64,000 nucleotides of DNA from the NCBI RefSeq assembly GCF_014190805.1, contig NZ_JACHVQ010000002.1:124001-188000 (forward strand), in the 5' to 3' direction. A model generated the notes under the pieces. It ran no database searches and had not been told where the DNA came from. It worked only from the letters and a program-made list of their open reading frames with translations. This DNA is from Flexivirga oryzae. Lineage in GTDB: Bacteria; Actinomycetota; Actinomycetes; Actinomycetales; Dermatophilaceae. Below are positions 17,912-28,366 of the stretch, in pieces. The position numbers were made by a program, and so were the translations under genes. Numbering within the stretch: position 1 is the stretch's first letter; each line of letters begins with the position of its first letter.

Positions 17912-19321
17912 GTGCCGCGTGACCGGTTCGACCTGGTGATTGCTGCCAACCGGCTGCCCGTCGACCGCGCCCGCGAGGGCGGCCGTTCGGTCTGGCGCCG
18001 CAGCCCCGGCGGGCTGGTCACGGCCATGGAGTCGGTGATGAGCGACCGCGACGGCGCCTGGATCGGCTGGTCCGGCGTGGCCGGTAGGGCGCCGGCACCG
18101 TTCGAGCAGGACGGGATGCACCTGCACCCGATCGCGCTCAGCGCCGACGAGATCCGTGACTACTACGAGGGTTTCAGCAACGGGTCGCTCTGGCCGATCT
18201 ATCACGACGTGATCGTTCCGGCGACGTTCAAACGCAGGTGGCAGGCGGCATACGAGCAGGTCAACCAGCGCTTCGCCGAGATCGCCGCCGAACTCGCGGC
18301 CGACGGCGGGACCGTCTGGGTGCACGACTATCAGCTGCAGCAGGTCCCGCGGCTGCTGCGGGAGCTGCGCCCGGACGTGCGGATCGGCTGGTTCAACCAC
18401 ATCCCGTTCCCACCCGTCGAGCTCTTCATGCAGTTGCCGGCGCGCGACGGCCTGCTCCGCGGCCTGCTCGGTGCCGACTTCCTGGGCTTCCAGCGTCTCG
18501 CGGACGCCCAGAACTTCCGGCGCGCCTGTCGCCAACTACTGGGCGACGAGCAGGTCACCGTGCGCGGCGACGTCGTGCGGACCGCCGACGGACACGAGTG
18601 CCGCGCCGCGGCCGTCCCGATCTCGATCGACACTCGCGGCATGGTCGAACTCGCAGCGACTCCGGCGGTGCAGGAGCGCGCGGCGGAGATCCGCGCCCAG
18701 CTCGGCGACCCCGAGCACCTGTTGCTCGGGGTGGACCGGCTCGACTACACCAAGGGGATCCGGCACCGGCTGAAGGCACTCGAGGAGTTGCACCGGGAAG
18801 GACGACTCGATGCCGACCGCACCAAGTTCATCCAGGTGGCCACGCCGAGCCGGGAACGACTGGAGGCCTACCAGCAGATCCGCGACGACGTCGAGCGGAC
18901 GGTCAGCCGCATCAACGGTGACCACTCCCCCATCGGGGCACCTACGGTGACCTACCTGCACCGCTCCTTCCCACGCGAGGAGATGGCCGCGATGTTCGTC
19001 GCTGCCGACGTCATGCTGGTCACGCCCCTGCGCGACGGGATGAACCTGGTCGCCAAGGAGTATGTCGCCGCCCACGACGACAGCGGTGCGCTGGTGCTGA
19101 GTGAGTTCACCGGCGCCGCAACGGAGCTCAAGCAGGCGTTCCTGTGCAACCCGCACGACATCGCCCGCACCAAGCAGACCATCCTGCGCGCCATCGATGC
19201 CGAGCCGCGCGAGCGGGCGCGGCGGATGCGTGCGATGCACCGGCAGGTGCTGCGCCACGATGTCCAGCACTGGGCCGAACAGTTCCTGACCGACCTGGCG
19301 ACGGCACCGAGGCAACCATGA
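17912..19321 (+). CDS. otsA: Trehalose-6-phosphate synthase (GT20)
   Basis: 469 aa, GTG start after AGGAAGGGG. Family motifs: VWVHDYQLQQVP (acceptor/donor site), IGWFNHIPFPP, LDYTKGIRHRL, and TPLRDGMNLVAKEYV near the C-terminus. Makes trehalose-6-phosphate from a nucleoside diphosphate-glucose and glucose-6-phosphate. The TGA stop overlaps the otsB ATG (ATGA), so the two are translationally coupled. Trehalose is a common actinobacterial stress protectant and carbon store. Confidence 0.94.
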   Translation: MPRDRFDLVIAANRLPVDRAREGGRSVWRRSPGGLVTAMESVMSDRDGAWIGWSGVAGRAPAPFEQDGMHLHPIALSADEIRDYYEGFSNGSLWPIYHDVIVPATFKRRWQAAYEQVNQRFAEIAAELAADGGTVWVHDYQLQQVPRLLRELRPDVRIGWFNHIPFPPVELFMQLPARDGLLRGLLGADFLGFQRLADAQNFRRACRQLLGDEQVTVRGDVVRTADGHECRAAAVPISIDTRGMVELAATPAVQERAAEIRAQLGDPEHLLLGVDRLDYTKGIRHRLKALEELHREGRLDADRTKFIQVATPSRERLEAYQQIRDDVERTVSRINGDHSPIGAPTVTYLHRSFPREEMAAMFVAADVMLVTPLRDGMNLVAKEYVAAHDDSGALVLSEFTGAATELKQAFLCNPHDIARTKQTILRAIDAEPRERARRMRAMHRQVLRHDVQHWAEQFLTDLATAPRQP

Positions 19322-20151
19322 CACGAACCCCACGAAGTTCTCCGCCCGCGCCTGCACCCGATGCGTCGGGGGCGCCCCACCGGAGCATCGATCCCCGACT
19401 GCGAGCGGCGCTGGCGTCGCTCGCAGCCCGGGACCGGATCCTGGTGAGCACCGACTTCGACGGGGTGCTCGCTCCGCTCGTGCTGGACCCGTCGAAGTCC
19501 CGGCCGGTCGACGGATCCATGGAGCTGTTGCGCGAAATCTCCGATATGCCAGATGTTTTCGTGGCGATCGTGTCCGGCAGACATTTGAGTGCGCTACGTT
19601 CGCTGTCCGGCGTCGCCGCGGACGAACCGATCGTGCTGATCGGCTCGCACGGCGCCGAACCCGATCGCGACCTGCCGCTCGAGGTGGTGTTCGACGACGC
19701 GGCTCAGGCCCGGCTCGAGCAGGCGGTGGCGGCCGTGACCGAGGTCGTCGAGGCGCACCCGCCGACCCGCCTGGAACGCAAACCCGCCGGTGTCGTCCTG
19801 CACACCCGCAAGGTCCCGGTCGACGTCGCCGAGGCCGCACACGCCGCCGCACTCGCGATCGACCTGCCCGGCGTCGATGTGATGGCGGGCAAGCAGATCG
19901 TCGAGCTGAGCGTGCTGTCGGTCACCAAGGGTGACGCGCTACGAGCACTCGCAACGGAATTCGGCACCGGCGGCACGCTCTACCTGGGTGACGACGTGAC
20001 CGACGAACGAGCCTTCGCGGCCCTCGCCGACGACGACCGGAACGTCACGATCAAGGTCGGCCCCGGCGACACCGTCGCCCGCTTCCGCATCGCCGACCCG
20101 GAGGCCGTGGTGCAGGTGCTGCGGTTGCTCGGCGAGCTGCGCGGCGATTAG
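19318..20151 (+). CDS. otsB: Trehalose-6-phosphate phosphatase
   Basis: 277 aa. HAD-superfamily motifs: DFDGVLAP (about 46-53, nucleophile Asp), VAIVSGR (motif II), Lys in VTKGDAL, and YLGDDVTDERAF (motif IV). Converts trehalose-6-P to trehalose after OtsA. The first 25 residues are Pro/Ala-rich and unlike the core. Starts inside the otsA stop. Its stop codon overlaps that of the convergent lacI-type gene by 2 bases (20149-20150), so no terminator fits between them. Confidence 0.93.
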   Translation: MTRTPRSSPPAPAPDASGAPHRSIDPRLRAALASLAARDRILVSTDFDGVLAPLVLDPSKSRPVDGSMELLREISDMPDVFVAIVSGRHLSALRSLSGVAADEPIVLIGSHGAEPDRDLPLEVVFDDAAQARLEQAVAAVTEVVEAHPPTRLERKPAGVVLHTRKVPVDVAEAAHAAALAIDLPGVDVMAGKQIVELSVLSVTKGDALRALATEFGTGGTLYLGDDVTDERAFAALADDDRNVTIKVGPGDTVARFRIADPEAVVQVLRLLGELRGD

Positions 20152-21197
20152 CCGACGCCACCCGCCTCCGTGCGCGGGTCGTGTCGCACGCCGGTCAGGT
20201 ATGGCGCCCGCCCCGTCGACCCGCGCACCAGCAGCTCGGGAGCGAACAGCGCGTCACCGGAGGGCTGCGGGTGACCCTTGACCAGCTCGGCCAGCGCATC
20301 CGCCGCGGCCGCCGACATGGTGGCGACGTCCTGCCGGATCGTGGTGAGCGGCGGCCCGGTGTATTTGGTGATGTCGGAGCCGTCGTAGCCGATGACCGAC
20401 AGATCGGTCGGGACCGTGAGCCCGAGTTGGGTGGCGGCCCGCATCACGCCGAGGGCCATCAGGTCCGAGCCGCAGATGATGCCGGTGGCGCCCTGCGCGA
20501 TGAGGGACCGCCCCGCGAGCTCGCCGCCCTCGACGGTGAACCAGGTCTGCTCGATCAGCTTCTCCATGCCGGCCGCCGCAACCTGCCGCTCGAACTCGGC
20601 GACCTTGCGGATGGACGGGACGTAGCGCGGCTGCCCGGTGGCCAGCCCGATGCGCTCGTGGCCGAGCTGCACCAGGTGGTCGAAGGCAAGGGCCACCGCG
20701 GCCCGCTCGTCGGTGGACAGCGACGGCGCCGCGATCTCCGGCCGGTGGCCGTTGATCATCACGATCGGCACACCCTCGGCCAGCAGTTTCTGGTAGGCGG
20801 AGATGTCCGAGTTGCTCTCGGCGTGCTTGCCGCTGACGAAGATGATCCCGCACACGTCGTGGTCCAGCAGCATCGGCAGATAGTCTTCCTCCGCCACGCC
20901 TCCGGGTGCCTGCGTGCACAGCACTGCGGTGAATCCCTTTGCGGCGAGCCGCTGTTGGATGACCTGTGCGAAGAGCGGGAAGACCGGGTTGGTCAGCTCC
21001 GGCACGATGAGGCCGACCGGGCCGGCGCCCATCCTGCTGCGCAGGTGGGAAGGACGCTCGAAGCCGAGCACGTCGATCGAGGTCAACACGGCGGCACGGG
21101 TCTCCTCGGCGACATTGCTCTTGTTGTTGAGGACCCGAGAGACGGTCGCCTCGCTCACGCCTGCGTGCTCGGCGATCCGGGCCAGCCGACCGGTCAC
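20148..21197 (-). CDS. LacI-family repressor of the maltodextrin operon (MalR-like)
   Basis: 349 aa, GTG start. N-terminal LacI HTH (4-50): IAEHAGVSEATVSRVLNNK, hinge, then a type I binding-protein-like sensor domain (60-330). It is the last gene of the malE-malF-malG-GH13 operon; GTGA overlaps its start with the amylase stop. LacI regulators at such places repress the operon until maltose or maltotriose binds. The paired CTTGCAG/palindromic sites over the malE promoter are the likely target. Confidence 0.88.
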   Translation of the reverse strand: MTGRLARIAEHAGVSEATVSRVLNNKSNVAEETRAAVLTSIDVLGFERPSHLRSRMGAGPVGLIVPELTNPVFPLFAQVIQQRLAAKGFTAVLCTQAPGGVAEEDYLPMLLDHDVCGIIFVSGKHAESNSDISAYQKLLAEGVPIVMINGHRPEIAAPSLSTDERAAVALAFDHLVQLGHERIGLATGQPRYVPSIRKVAEFERQVAAAGMEKLIEQTWFTVEGGELAGRSLIAQGATGIICGSDLMALGVMRAATQLGLTVPTDLSVIGYDGSDITKYTGPPLTTIRQDVATMSAAAADALAELVKGHPQPSGDALFAPELLVRGSTGRAPYLTGVRHDPRTEAGGVG

Positions 21198-23041
21198 AGC
21201 TCACCCCACGAATAGAGCGCGTAGCCGGCCCCGTCCGCCTGCAGCGTGACCGTCTCGTCGTCGGCGTCGATCTTCGCGGCAGACGCACTCACCAGGCGGC
21301 CCTGCGCGATGCCGGGCAGCTGGGTCGCGGGCACTGTCACCGGCTCGTGGGCGGCCCGCGCGCAGTGCACCAGCACGGCACCCGTCGCAGTCTCTCGCAC
21401 GAAGGTCAGGCTATCGGTGCCGGCGGACACCCAGCGAATCCCGCCGTGCCGCAACGGTTCGAGCTCGCGGCGGGCCGCGATCAGCTCCTGGTAGGTCGCG
21501 AACGTGCCCGCGTCCCAACGGTGCTCGTCCCAGGGCATCGGGCGCCGGCCGTCCTCGCCGAACTCACCCGGCATGCCGATCTCGTCACCGTAGGTGATCA
21601 TCGGTATGCCGGGCATCGTCAACAGCAGCGCGGCCGCGACCGCGACCATCGCCGGATCGTCACCGACCAGCGTGCGGATGCGGGTGGTGTCGTGCGAGCC
21701 GGTGAGCGTGAAGCTGAAGGTGCGCGAACGCCACGGGTCGAGCGATCCGAACTCGTCGATCGTCTCCGCGACGGACTCACCGCCGAGGCGTGGCACGGCG
21801 AGCGGAGCACCGAGGAAGTTGGGGGCGAAGTCCTTGTCGCGCAACCAGGTCCACACCGGACGGGTGAAGCCGGAGTAGTTCATGACGCCGTGCCAACCGG
21901 AGCCCTGCGCGTCCGCGGAGTGGTCGTGCACGTGCTCCCCGACGAGCAACTTGTCGCCGTCCAGCCCGTCGAGGGTGGCCCGCATGTGGTCCGCGACCGC
22001 GTGGTTGACATCCTGCGCGCCCCGCCGGCCCGTCATGTTCGCCACGTCGACCCGCCAGCCGTCGAGCGGCTGCTCACCGGTCAGCCAACGCCGCACGGGT
22101 GCGTCGGGCCGGTCGAAGAACGCATCGCGCAACGCTGCCGAGGCGTGGTTGAGTTTGGGCAGCGAGTGCACGCCCAGCCAGCTCTCGAAGTCACCGTCGT
22201 CGTGGAAGAAGTAGAAGTCCCGCTCCGGCGCGTCCGGCCCTGCCTGCGCCGCCACGAACCATTCGTGCGCGTCGCCGGTGTGGTTCGTCGTGAGGTCCCC
22301 GATCACCCGCAGCCCGCGTCGATGCGCCTCTGCGACGAGGCGTTCCAGCGCTTCGGTGCCGCCCAGCAACGGGTCGACCGCGTCGAAGCTGGACGCGTCG
22401 TACCGGTGGTTGGATCGTGCCGGGAAGAACGGCGTGAGGTAGAGCACCGTGACCCCGAGCCGCTCCAAGTGGTCGAGGTGCTCACGGATGCCGTCCAGGT
22501 CACCGCCGAACAGCTGCCGCGCGACAACCGCCCGGCTACGGGCGTCGACCGGATCGTCCCAGCCCGCCGGGACGGCCCAGTCCGGCGCGATCTCAGCCAC
22601 CGGCGGGGCATCCGCAGAGCGAGCAAAACGATCCGGGAACACCTGGTAGACCACCGAATCCAGCGCCCACGCCGGCGGCTCCGGGTACGTCACGAGCCGG
22701 AAATCGCTGTTGTCGGGGACGTCCCGGCGGTGCAGACCGGTGCCGTTCAGCCAGAGGTACTCGCCGTCGGCGCCCTGCAACAGGAAGCGGTACGGCGTGA
22801 CGGGGTTGTGGCAGGTAACCTCGGCCGTCCACCAGTCCTCGACGTCGCCGTGCCGCTCCACGGCCGCGGCGGCGAACGTCGGCTCGGCATCCCACAGCTG
22901 GCGCACGTGCACCTCGGTGATGCCGGCCGCGTGCGGCACCCGGACGCGCACGGAGACGGTCTCGCCGAGCCGCGGCGCCTGGTTGTCGACATACAGCCGG
23001 GAGCCGTCGTGGTGCGGCCGGGCAAGCAGGTCCTCGCTCAC
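21194..23041 (-). CDS. Cytoplasmic GH13 alpha-amylase-family enzyme (neopullulanase/cyclomaltodextrinase or alpha-glucosidase type)
   Basis: 615 aa, no signal peptide. An N-terminal beta-domain (about 15-120) precedes the (beta/alpha)8 barrel. Barrel motifs: DLTTNH (249-254), DGWRVDVAN with nucleophile Asp332, VGEH with acid/base Glu369, and GSHDTTR with Asp451. The N-domain and size fit maltogenic amylase/neopullulanase subfamilies that degrade imported maltodextrins. Overlaps malG by 4 bases upstream and lacI by 4 bases downstream, so it is made with the transporter. Confidence 0.88.
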   Translation of the reverse strand: MSEDLLARPHHDGSRLYVDNQAPRLGETVSVRVRVPHAAGITEVHVRQLWDAEPTFAAAAVERHGDVEDWWTAEVTCHNPVTPYRFLLQGADGEYLWLNGTGLHRRDVPDNSDFRLVTYPEPPAWALDSVVYQVFPDRFARSADAPPVAEIAPDWAVPAGWDDPVDARSRAVVARQLFGGDLDGIREHLDHLERLGVTVLYLTPFFPARSNHRYDASSFDAVDPLLGGTEALERLVAEAHRRGLRVIGDLTTNHTGDAHEWFVAAQAGPDAPERDFYFFHDDGDFESWLGVHSLPKLNHASAALRDAFFDRPDAPVRRWLTGEQPLDGWRVDVANMTGRRGAQDVNHAVADHMRATLDGLDGDKLLVGEHVHDHSADAQGSGWHGVMNYSGFTRPVWTWLRDKDFAPNFLGAPLAVPRLGGESVAETIDEFGSLDPWRSRTFSFTLTGSHDTTRIRTLVGDDPAMVAVAAALLLTMPGIPMITYGDEIGMPGEFGEDGRRPMPWDEHRWDAGTFATYQELIAARRELEPLRHGGIRWVSAGTDSLTFVRETATGAVLVHCARAAHEPVTVPATQLPGIAQGRLVSASAAKIDADDETVTLQADGAGYALYSWGEL

Positions 23042-23934
23042 TTGACCGACCCCTGGGTGAGGCCGCCGACCAGCTGCTTCTGGAAGACGAAGTAGAGGAT
23101 CATGATCGGCAGCGACGCGAGCAGCGACGCGGCCGCGAATTCACCGAAGAGAGCGACGCTTTCGTTGCCGAGCGTCATTCCGTAGAGACCGACACCGAGG
23201 GTCTGGGCATCGACGTCGGTGAGGAAGATGCTGGCGAGCATGAACTCCCCGAACAGCCCGACGAAGGTGATCATGAAGACCGTCACGAGGATCGGGCGCA
23301 CGAGCGGCAGGATCACGGTGAAGAAGACGCGCGCATGGCTGGCACCGTCGACTCGTGCCGCCTCGTCCAGCTCCCGCGGCACCGTGTCGAAGTAGCCCTT
23401 GAGCAGCCAGACGTTGGCACCCATCGCGCCACCCATGTAGGCCAGGATCAGGCCCCAGGTGGTGTTCAGACCGAAGGAGGGCAGTACCTCACCGATCCGG
23501 CTGAAGGTGATGTAGAGACCGACGAAGGCGAGCAGCGCCGGGAACATCTGCAACAGCAACAGCGCGAGCAACCCGGCGCGACGGCCACGGAATCGCAGGC
23601 GGGAGAACGCGAACGCCGCGCACGCGCCGATGAAGACTCCGATGATCGAACCGCCCAGCGAAATAATCAGTGAGTTCTTGTACCACGTCAGGAACGGTCG
23701 GGCGGTGTCGTTGAAGAGGTCGTGGAAGTTGCTGAAACTGAATCCGGTCGGGAAGAGCGACGTCGTCGACAGGCTCCCGGACGGGTTCAGTGCCGCCGAG
23801 ATCACGAAGAGGAACGGGAAGAGCGCGAACACCAGGACGACCCAGATGATGACGTGCTTCCACCAGACCTTCTTGAGGTCGCCGGCGCGGGTGTTGCCGA
23901 TCGGCTTCCCGGTGGTGGTGCTCGGTGCGGACAT
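23038..23934 (-). CDS. malG: Maltodextrin ABC transporter permease MalG
   Basis: 298 aa with six hydrophobic helices. The cytoplasmic EAA loop is clear: TVPRELDEAARVDGASHAR near residue 195, the docking site for the ATPase. Typical MalG C-terminus ending KQLVGGLTQGSVK. Overlaps malF by one base at its start and the GH13 gene at its end. Forms the channel with MalF and uses MalK as ATPase. Confidence 0.92.
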   Translation of the reverse strand: MSAPSTTTGKPIGNTRAGDLKKVWWKHVIIWVVLVFALFPFLFVISAALNPSGSLSTTSLFPTGFSFSNFHDLFNDTARPFLTWYKNSLIISLGGSIIGVFIGACAAFAFSRLRFRGRRAGLLALLLLQMFPALLAFVGLYITFSRIGEVLPSFGLNTTWGLILAYMGGAMGANVWLLKGYFDTVPRELDEAARVDGASHARVFFTVILPLVRPILVTVFMITFVGLFGEFMLASIFLTDVDAQTLGVGLYGMTLGNESVALFGEFAAASLLASLPIMILYFVFQKQLVGGLTQGSVK

Positions 23935-25520
23935 CAGTTGACCTCCTCGAGTTGCTTGCTGCGCAGGAAGCCCGGGAAGCTCATCAGGGCCACCAGCGCG
24001 AAGATGATGATCGCGACGGCACCGGCGAGGCCGTAGTTGGGTGTGGTGCCACCGAGCGCGAGCCGATACGCGTAGGTGATCAGCAGGTCGCTCGAGCCGA
24101 TAGAAGCGTTGCCGGAGTTGAACGGACCACCCTGGGTCAGCAGCTGGATCAGCCCGAAGTTGTTGAAGTTGAACGCGAATGACGCGATCAGCAACGGCCC
24201 GACCGCGACCAGCAGCAGCGGTCCGGTCACGGACCGGAGGGTCCGCCAGGCACTCGCACCGTCGATCTTGGCCGCCTCCAGCACGTCACCGGGCAGCGAC
24301 TGCAGGGCGCCGGTGCAGACGATGAACATGTAGGGGAAGCCCAGCCAGAGGTTGGTGATGAGGATCGCGGCGCGTGCTCCCCACGCGCTGCCCATCCAGT
24401 CGATGTCCAGGTGGGTGAGGTTGTTGATCAGCCCGAACTGCTGGTTGAACATCGACCCCCAGACCAGCGCGGACACGAACACCGGGACGGCGTAGGGCAG
24501 GATCAGCAGCGACCGGTAGATCCCGCGACCACGGATGCGGGCGTCGTTGAGCAGCAACGCGAGCAGCATCCCGAAGACGAACGTGGTCAGCACCGACAGC
24601 GCCGCGAACGCGACGTTCCAGATGAAGATCTTCAGGAAGCCACCGCGGATGGTGTCGTCGGTGAAGATCGTCTTGAAGTTGTCGAGACCGACGTTCTCCT
24701 TCCAGCCGACCGGAAGTGGCTGTCCCTCACCGCTTTTCGGCACCCACTGGGCGTCCTTGGCGACATACACCTGTTTGGTGGACGTGTCGGTGATCGTGTC
24801 GGCCTTCTTGTCCCACACCAGGGTCGGTTTGCCCTCGTACGCGGCGGCGAAGCCGCTGGCCTTGATGCCGCCGCCGTCCTTGGTCGGCACCGCGAACTGG
24901 CCGAGATCCTTGCGCTTGTTCGCCTGCAACAGGTTGAGCGTCGTGTATCCGTCGGCCTTGACGATCTTGCCCGCCTGCACGGTCACGGTGTCCTTGGCGA
25001 GAGGCTTCAGCCCGGACTTGTCACCGACATACGTCTGACCCTTCTCGTCGGTCAGCAGGAAGTAGAGGTCACCGGTGTTGATGTCCTGCCCCGCCTTGAC
25101 GGCGACCGAGAGGGTGTATGTCGGCGAGCCCGCGACCTGCTGCACCGAGTAGGCGATGTCCTGCCGGGTCGCGTCCTCCTTGGAGGCGAGGTGCCCCTGA
25201 CCGTAGTTGGTCAGCGACGTCGCGGCGGTGTAGACGATCGGCCAGACCTGCAACCCGACCAGGAGCACGACCCCGAAGAAGAGGTACTTGGCGGGTACGG
25301 CGCGGCGGGTGCCGTACACCAGCAGCCCGCACATCGCGACGAACGCGACACCGATCACCGCGAGCGTGTGTCCGGCGTCGGCCAGTTTGGTCGCGACGTA
25401 GAAGGCGAGGACGACGCCGAGGACGATCAGTCCCCATTTGGCGACGTGCGCCCACCACGGCGTGGTCACCGGCGGCAGGCCGGTCAGCGACTCCTCGCGG
25501 GTGGTTGTGGTTGCAGCCAT
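23934..25520 (-). CDS. malF: Maltodextrin ABC transporter permease MalF
   Basis: 528 aa from ATG at 25520 (CGGAG upstream); a longer reading from 25601 would start inside the strong malE-malF hairpin and is less likely. Three N-terminal helices (about 25-105), a large external loop (about 110-265, rich in Lys/Asp/Thr) comparable to the P2 domain of E. coli MalF, then five more helices and the EAA loop SLPGDVLEAAKIDGASAWR. The P2-like loop should contact MalE. Confidence 0.91.
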   Translation of the reverse strand: MAATTTTREESLTGLPPVTTPWWAHVAKWGLIVLGVVLAFYVATKLADAGHTLAVIGVAFVAMCGLLVYGTRRAVPAKYLFFGVVLLVGLQVWPIVYTAATSLTNYGQGHLASKEDATRQDIAYSVQQVAGSPTYTLSVAVKAGQDINTGDLYFLLTDEKGQTYVGDKSGLKPLAKDTVTVQAGKIVKADGYTTLNLLQANKRKDLGQFAVPTKDGGGIKASGFAAAYEGKPTLVWDKKADTITDTSTKQVYVAKDAQWVPKSGEGQPLPVGWKENVGLDNFKTIFTDDTIRGGFLKIFIWNVAFAALSVLTTFVFGMLLALLLNDARIRGRGIYRSLLILPYAVPVFVSALVWGSMFNQQFGLINNLTHLDIDWMGSAWGARAAILITNLWLGFPYMFIVCTGALQSLPGDVLEAAKIDGASAWRTLRSVTGPLLLVAVGPLLIASFAFNFNNFGLIQLLTQGGPFNSGNASIGSSDLLITYAYRLALGGTTPNYGLAGAVAIIIFALVALMSFPGFLRSKQLEEVN

Positions 25521-25563
25521 GTGAACTCCGGACGGGTGCGGGGGACGGTGCGTATCTGTTGGG

Positions 25564-25605
25564 TTCGGTGGCCGCGACCCTGACACCAGGGTCGCGGCCA
25601 CCGAA
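25564..25605 (-). terminator. Perfect 19-bp hairpin between malE and malF (attenuator)
   Basis: The two 19-base arms (25564-25582 and 25587-25605) are exact complements with a 4-base loop, and the hairpin begins 5 bases after the malE stop. There is no T-tract. As in other binding-protein operons, it probably protects malE mRNA or cuts read-through so that more MalE than MalF/G is made. Confidence 0.75.
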
Positions 25606-25610
25606 GTGCA

Positions 25611-26951
25611 TCAGCCCTTGGCGATGTTCTTGACGATCTCCTGCTGGGCCTTGTCGAAGCGCGCCTTCGGCTGGCTCTTGCCGGAGACGACATCGGCCAT
25701 GGCCTGGCCGAGCGGACCCCACACGGAGTTCATCGCGGGGATGTTCGGCATCAGCTTGCCGCCCTTGGCCGCGGCCGCCCACTTGGCGACGTCGGGGTCG
25801 GACTTGACGACGTCGTCATACGCGGCGGTGAGGGCCGGCGGGCGCTGGCCCACCTTGAAGAGCGTCTCCTGCGCGGACTTGGTGGTCAGGAAGCTGGTCA
25901 CGAACGTCTGCGCGACGGTCGCGTTCTTGGCCTTGGAGGACACGAAGAACATCTGCACGCCGAGGAACGGCTGCATCGCGCCGCAACCGGCCACGGTCGG
26001 CAGCGGGTCGATGGAGTACTTGATCCCCGCCTTCTTGAAGGCCGGGATCGACCACGGGCCGGTGATCTCGAACGCGGTCTTCTTGGTGGCGAAGAGCGTG
26101 TCGGAGTTGGTGGAGTCGATGTTGGTCGACAGTGCGCCGACCTTGCCCAGGTTGGCCATCTCGGTCGCGCCCTTGATCGAGCCGGCGCTGCCCACCAGCA
26201 CCTTGCTCGGGTCGTAGTCGCCGTTGGCCTTGGTGCCGAAGATGCCGCCACCGCACGCGGACAGGAACGGGTAGCCGTTGTAGGCGTTGCCGGTCTTGCC
26301 CACCTGGTCGGACAGGATGTTGGTGACCTTGCCGTCCTTCTTCAGCTTCTGGCCCATCGACACCAGCTCGTCCATGGTCTTGGGCGCGGTCGGGGCGAGC
26401 TCGGTGTTGCGGACGAGTGCAAGATTTTCCACGCCGTACGGCACGGCATACGTCTGGTTGTTGAACTTGGTGGCGGCGATCGCCTGCTTGTTGAAGCCGG
26501 AGGCGACGTTGGCCGGCAGCTGGACGGGCGCGATGGCGCCGTTGGCGACCAGCTCACCGGTCCAGTCGTTGGCGCCGACGATCACGTCCGGGGCCTGACC
26601 GGCCTTGAACGCGGTCTCGTACTGCCCGCGCACGTCGTTGGCGATCTGCACCGCCACCTTGATGCCGTTCGCCTTGCCGAATTGCGTTGCCAGCTGGCGG
26701 ACGTAGGGCGCGGACGTGGCATCCGCCCAGATCACCAGGTCGGCGTTCTTGTCGCGCGACGGGTTCTTCGTGCTGACCTCGGTCGGGGCGGCGGCCGCGG
26801 TCGACTTGCTGCCACCGGTCGCGGCGGCGCTGGTGCCCGCGTCGGTGCCGGCTGCCGAGCTCTTGCTGCCACCCGAAGAGGACCCGCCGCATCCGGCGAG
26901 GGTGAGTGCCGTCGCGCTGGCGAGAGCGACGGCAAGGGTGCGCTTGATCAT
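25611..26951 (-). CDS. malE: Maltodextrin-binding lipoprotein MalE
   Basis: 446 aa, ATG at 26951 with GAAGGAG upstream. Lipobox LAGC near residue 20; a Ser/Gly/Ala/Thr-rich linker (21-60) is followed by a family 1 solute-binding fold (DLVIWADATSAPYVRQLATQFGK onwards). Binds maltose/maltodextrin outside the cell and hands it to MalFG. A much longer open frame continues upstream, but that part is antisense to malK and not real. First gene of the operon. Confidence 0.92.
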   Translation of the reverse strand: MIKRTLAVALASATALTLAGCGGSSSGGSKSSAAGTDAGTSAAATGGSKSTAAAAPTEVSTKNPSRDKNADLVIWADATSAPYVRQLATQFGKANGIKVAVQIANDVRGQYETAFKAGQAPDVIVGANDWTGELVANGAIAPVQLPANVASGFNKQAIAATKFNNQTYAVPYGVENLALVRNTELAPTAPKTMDELVSMGQKLKKDGKVTNILSDQVGKTGNAYNGYPFLSACGGGIFGTKANGDYDPSKVLVGSAGSIKGATEMANLGKVGALSTNIDSTNSDTLFATKKTAFEITGPWSIPAFKKAGIKYSIDPLPTVAGCGAMQPFLGVQMFFVSSKAKNATVAQTFVTSFLTTKSAQETLFKVGQRPPALTAAYDDVVKSDPDVAKWAAAAKGGKLMPNIPAMNSVWGPLGQAMADVVSGKSQPKARFDKAQQEIVKNIAKG

Positions 26952-26997
26952 GGAATCTCCTTCAACGGATGTGATGCGCGTCATACGGCGTTGCTGA

Positions 26998-27026
26998 AGA
27001 CTACAAGGCCTTGCAGGCTTTTGCAA
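26998..27026 (-). promoter_or_regulatory. Likely malE promoter
   Basis: On the minus strand a -35-like TTGCAA (27026-27021) and a -10-like TAGTCT (27003-26998) are spaced by 17 bases and lie about 45 bases upstream of the malE ATG. The two operator palindromes cover the -35 and the spacer, a typical repression layout. Confidence 0.5.
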
Positions 27027-27036
27027 GATCTTGCAG
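27002..27036. promoter_or_regulatory. Double MalR-type operator
   Basis: TGCAAGATCTTGCA (27022-27035) is a perfect 14-bp palindrome; TACAAGGCCTTGCA (27002-27015) differs from perfect symmetry at one pair. Centres are 20 bp apart, two helix turns. On the plus strand each contains CTTGCAG (27010 and 27030), which, from memory, is the repeat described for Streptomyces MalR. Expected ligand: the LacI-type protein at 20148-21197. Confidence 0.65.
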
Positions 27037-27221
27037 AGAACTTTCACCCACGTGATCCCGACGGCCGGCCGGTATGACGAGAACGTCGCCACGCGCCGGC
27101 GTATCCATCCGATCCCCGGACCGGTTATGGTGTGTCTGGCGTCACACGGCCAGTGTGGCGTCGAACCCCATTCACAACGGATCGTCCGGCACGTACCTGC
27201 CGGTGAAGGAGTTGCATCACC

Positions 27222-28337
<1,116 letters not shown>

Positions 28338-28366
28338 CCCGACCCGAGCCTGACGCGTCCCTCCGA

